From the NCBI GenBank assembly GCA_016714985.1, contig JADKBS010000027.1, forward strand, positions 1-64,000: DNA of 64,000 bases, in the 5' to 3' direction. A program made the position numbers and the translations under genes. The DNA comes from Saprospiraceae bacterium. Its GTDB lineage: Bacteria; Bacteroidota; Bacteroidia; Chitinophagales; Saprospiraceae. This document shows positions 62,954 to 64,000 of the stretch, in pieces; positions within the stretch are counted from its first letter, which is position 1; every line of letters begins with the position of its first letter. A model generated the notes under the pieces. That model saw only the letters and a program-made list of their open reading frames with translations, ran no database searches and was not told the DNA's origin.

Positions 62954-63255
62954 GCTACAACGTAAAGCTATCCAACGAGGCCATACAAGATTATGACGAT
63001 GCAGTTGCTTGGTACGAAAGCCAGCAAAAAGGATTGGGCTTCGATTTTTCCTACCGCCTGTCTGAAACGCTGGAGCAAATAGAGAATTTCCCTGCTTCCT
63101 TTCAACTACTTTACCAAAACCGCCGATGCGCCGTCCTGAAGCAGTTTCCTTACAAGGTCTTTTATGTGTTCGAGGAACCCCAGCCCGATGTGCTGGTCTT
63201 TGCCATCCTGCACGACAAGCGGCATCCTGAAATGTGGAAGACAAGAAAGGTGTGA
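62950..63255 (+). CDS. RelE/ParE superfamily toxin
   Basis: 101 aa: YNVKLSNEAIQDYDDAVAWYESQQKGLGFDF, FPASFQLLYQNRRCAVLKQFPYKVFYVFEE and VFAILHDKRHPEMWKTR, the full RelE/ParE fold with the final strand HDKRHPEMW. Overlaps the antitoxin gene by 4 nt, as in cotranscribed modules. Either an mRNA-cutting or gyrase-poisoning toxin; the family does not tell. Set among remnant genes and repeats. Confidence 0.88.
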   Translation: MSYNVKLSNEAIQDYDDAVAWYESQQKGLGFDFSYRLSETLEQIENFPASFQLLYQNRRCAVLKQFPYKVFYVFEEPQPDVLVFAILHDKRHPEMWKTRKV

Positions 63256-63312
63256 GCTAATTGCTAATTGCCCAGACGAAAGGGCGCTGTATCCTCGGGA
63301 TGGCGATTTCGC

Positions 63313-63780
63313 CTAAAGCCCCCCATACCACCCCCTCACCTTCTCCGCCATCAACCTTCTCCGTTCTACCAAAAACGCCGGATAATCCTCAAGCCCCATC
63401 GTGAAAATCCCTTCTGGGATGCAATGCGCCTTCAGGTTTTGCGCCAGCAACTTTTGCTCCGTGATGCTGCCGTAGCGGCCCTCCCCCGTCTGGCATTGCT
63501 GGAGCAACTGCCCGAAATAATCCATCGGCGGCTTGTTGCCAATCTGGATATTGATTTCCGACTGCATATAGACATAGTTGGCAATCTGGTTGTACTGGGT
63601 GCGGCTCAAGCCCTGCCGTTTCAGCAAATCCTTTGGGAAAACATGGTGGACATCGCCCCGGTGCTCCACCAGCTCCCGCACGGTGATGTCCTTGGAGAGA
63701 AAGCCCCGGTCGCCGCCCACGATTTGCGCAGCGAGGAACACAAAGAAAAACGGGCTGTTCGCCAGCGGGGGAAACGAGAA
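63313..63780 (-). pseudogene. GmrSD/DUF262 restriction enzyme, C-terminal fragment
   Basis: Reads PFSFPPLANSPFFFVFLAAQIVGGDRGFLSKDITVRELVEHRGDVHHVFPKDLLKRQGL, with the DUF1524/HNH-like HHVFPKD, then YNQIANYVYMQSEINIQIGNKPP. A TAA stop stands directly before PFSF, and the N-terminal ParB-like DUF262 nuclease half is missing. GTG 63741 could start a 142-aa remnant. GmrSD enzymes cut modified (glucosylated hydroxymethylcytosine) phage DNA; this fragment could not. Confidence 0.75.
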
Positions 63781-63783
63781 AGG

Positions 63784-63975
63784 TTAAACGAGATTTGGTG
63801 AGTGACCAGCCTGCTTTAGCGCTGCTTTCGCTTTGTTGATTTGCTCAACTGCTTGTTTGGTCTGTTCATGAATAACCCGCATCTGTTCAAGAATTGGCAG
63901 GTGTTTAACCGTTTCGTAGGCTTTTTCTTTCCACTCCCAAACGGCAATTTGTGCTTTTGATGTATTAGTTTCCAT
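63784..63975 (-). CDS. Small helical protein of unknown function
   Basis: 63 aa: METNTSKAQIAVWEWKEKAYETVKHLPILEQMRVIHEQTKQ and an Ala/Lys-rich helix. Its last codons (NLV, TAA) abut the GmrSD fragment, so its end might be created by the break. It could be a small antitoxin-like or coiled-coil protein. Weak support. Confidence 0.4.
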   Translation of the reverse strand: METNTSKAQIAVWEWKEKAYETVKHLPILEQMRVIHEQTKQAVEQINKAKAALKQAGHSPNLV

Positions 63976-64000
63976 ATCCTGTCAGTTCGGTTGGTGTGAT

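Overview
The window reads as chromosomal DNA of a member of the Bacteroidota, most likely close to the Saprospiraceae/Chitinophagales (inference). The signs are two giant secreted proteins with type IX secretion (T9SS) C-terminal sorting domains, one of type A and one of type B. There is also an M23 peptidase with the Bacteroidota N-terminal signature FFYNxxTLQFE, a SusC/FecA-type outer-membrane receptor without a SusD, and many SPII lipoproteins. Start codons lack clear Shine-Dalgarno sequences, and several promoters fit TTG-n19-23-TAnnTTTG.

Layout. 1-5.2 kb: tail of an M42 peptidase, a GH3/serine-hydrolase lipoprotein whose GH3 half has lost its catalytic motifs, and a biotin carboxylase. 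5.4-14.2 kb: two adjacent minus-strand surface proteins that share 'GCDS' repeats. 14.4-31.5 kb: an accessory, metalloid-resistance region. It holds arsR-arsM-arsC(PTP type)-acr3 and arsR-thioredoxin-arsP-arsF-arsG-ArsC-like, with three copies of one 16-bp operator over the promoters. Chromate transport, a wrecked DoxX gene, an ArsR-rhodanese regulator and an MFS exporter follow. Between the two ars clusters lie two AAA ATPase/nuclease-like genes (one upstream of the first cluster), a DUF1016 protein lacking its nuclease core, an AT-rich S41 peptidase lipoprotein and several palindromic elements. 31.6-46.7 kb: mostly housekeeping or envelope genes (TonB receptor, Rrf2 regulator, a pseudo-hybrid kinase with a CheY-like partner, polyprenyl synthase, M28, CapA, M23, alaS). 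46.9-59.6 kb: Uma2-like ORF, fucose-type dehydrogenase with lactonase, threonine aldolase, di-haem peroxidase, glucan phosphorylase, DUF4340, Asp-box propeller protein and an RRM protein. 59.9-64 kb: a patchwork of gene remnants (two copies of a GmrSD/DUF262 tail, a TPR tail), repeats, a pair of secreted Cys-rich paralogues and a RelE/ParE-type toxin-antitoxin pair.

Sequence quality. At least ten conserved genes or families break by single-base indels, mostly in homopolymers (A, G or T runs). I therefore read most of these as sequencing or assembly errors rather than real pseudogenes, and I give reconstructed gene spans.

What stands out: (i) intergenic hairpins built from short words iterated imperfectly, a different word at each locus; (ii) a nested double-hairpin element and a MITE-like element, each present twice; (iii) several enzyme families that keep the fold but lose catalytic residues (GH3, second GH module, hybrid kinase, ArsC-like, DUF1016); (iv) direct-repeat boxes in front of both AAA ATPase genes; (v) the Cys-rich secreted pair.
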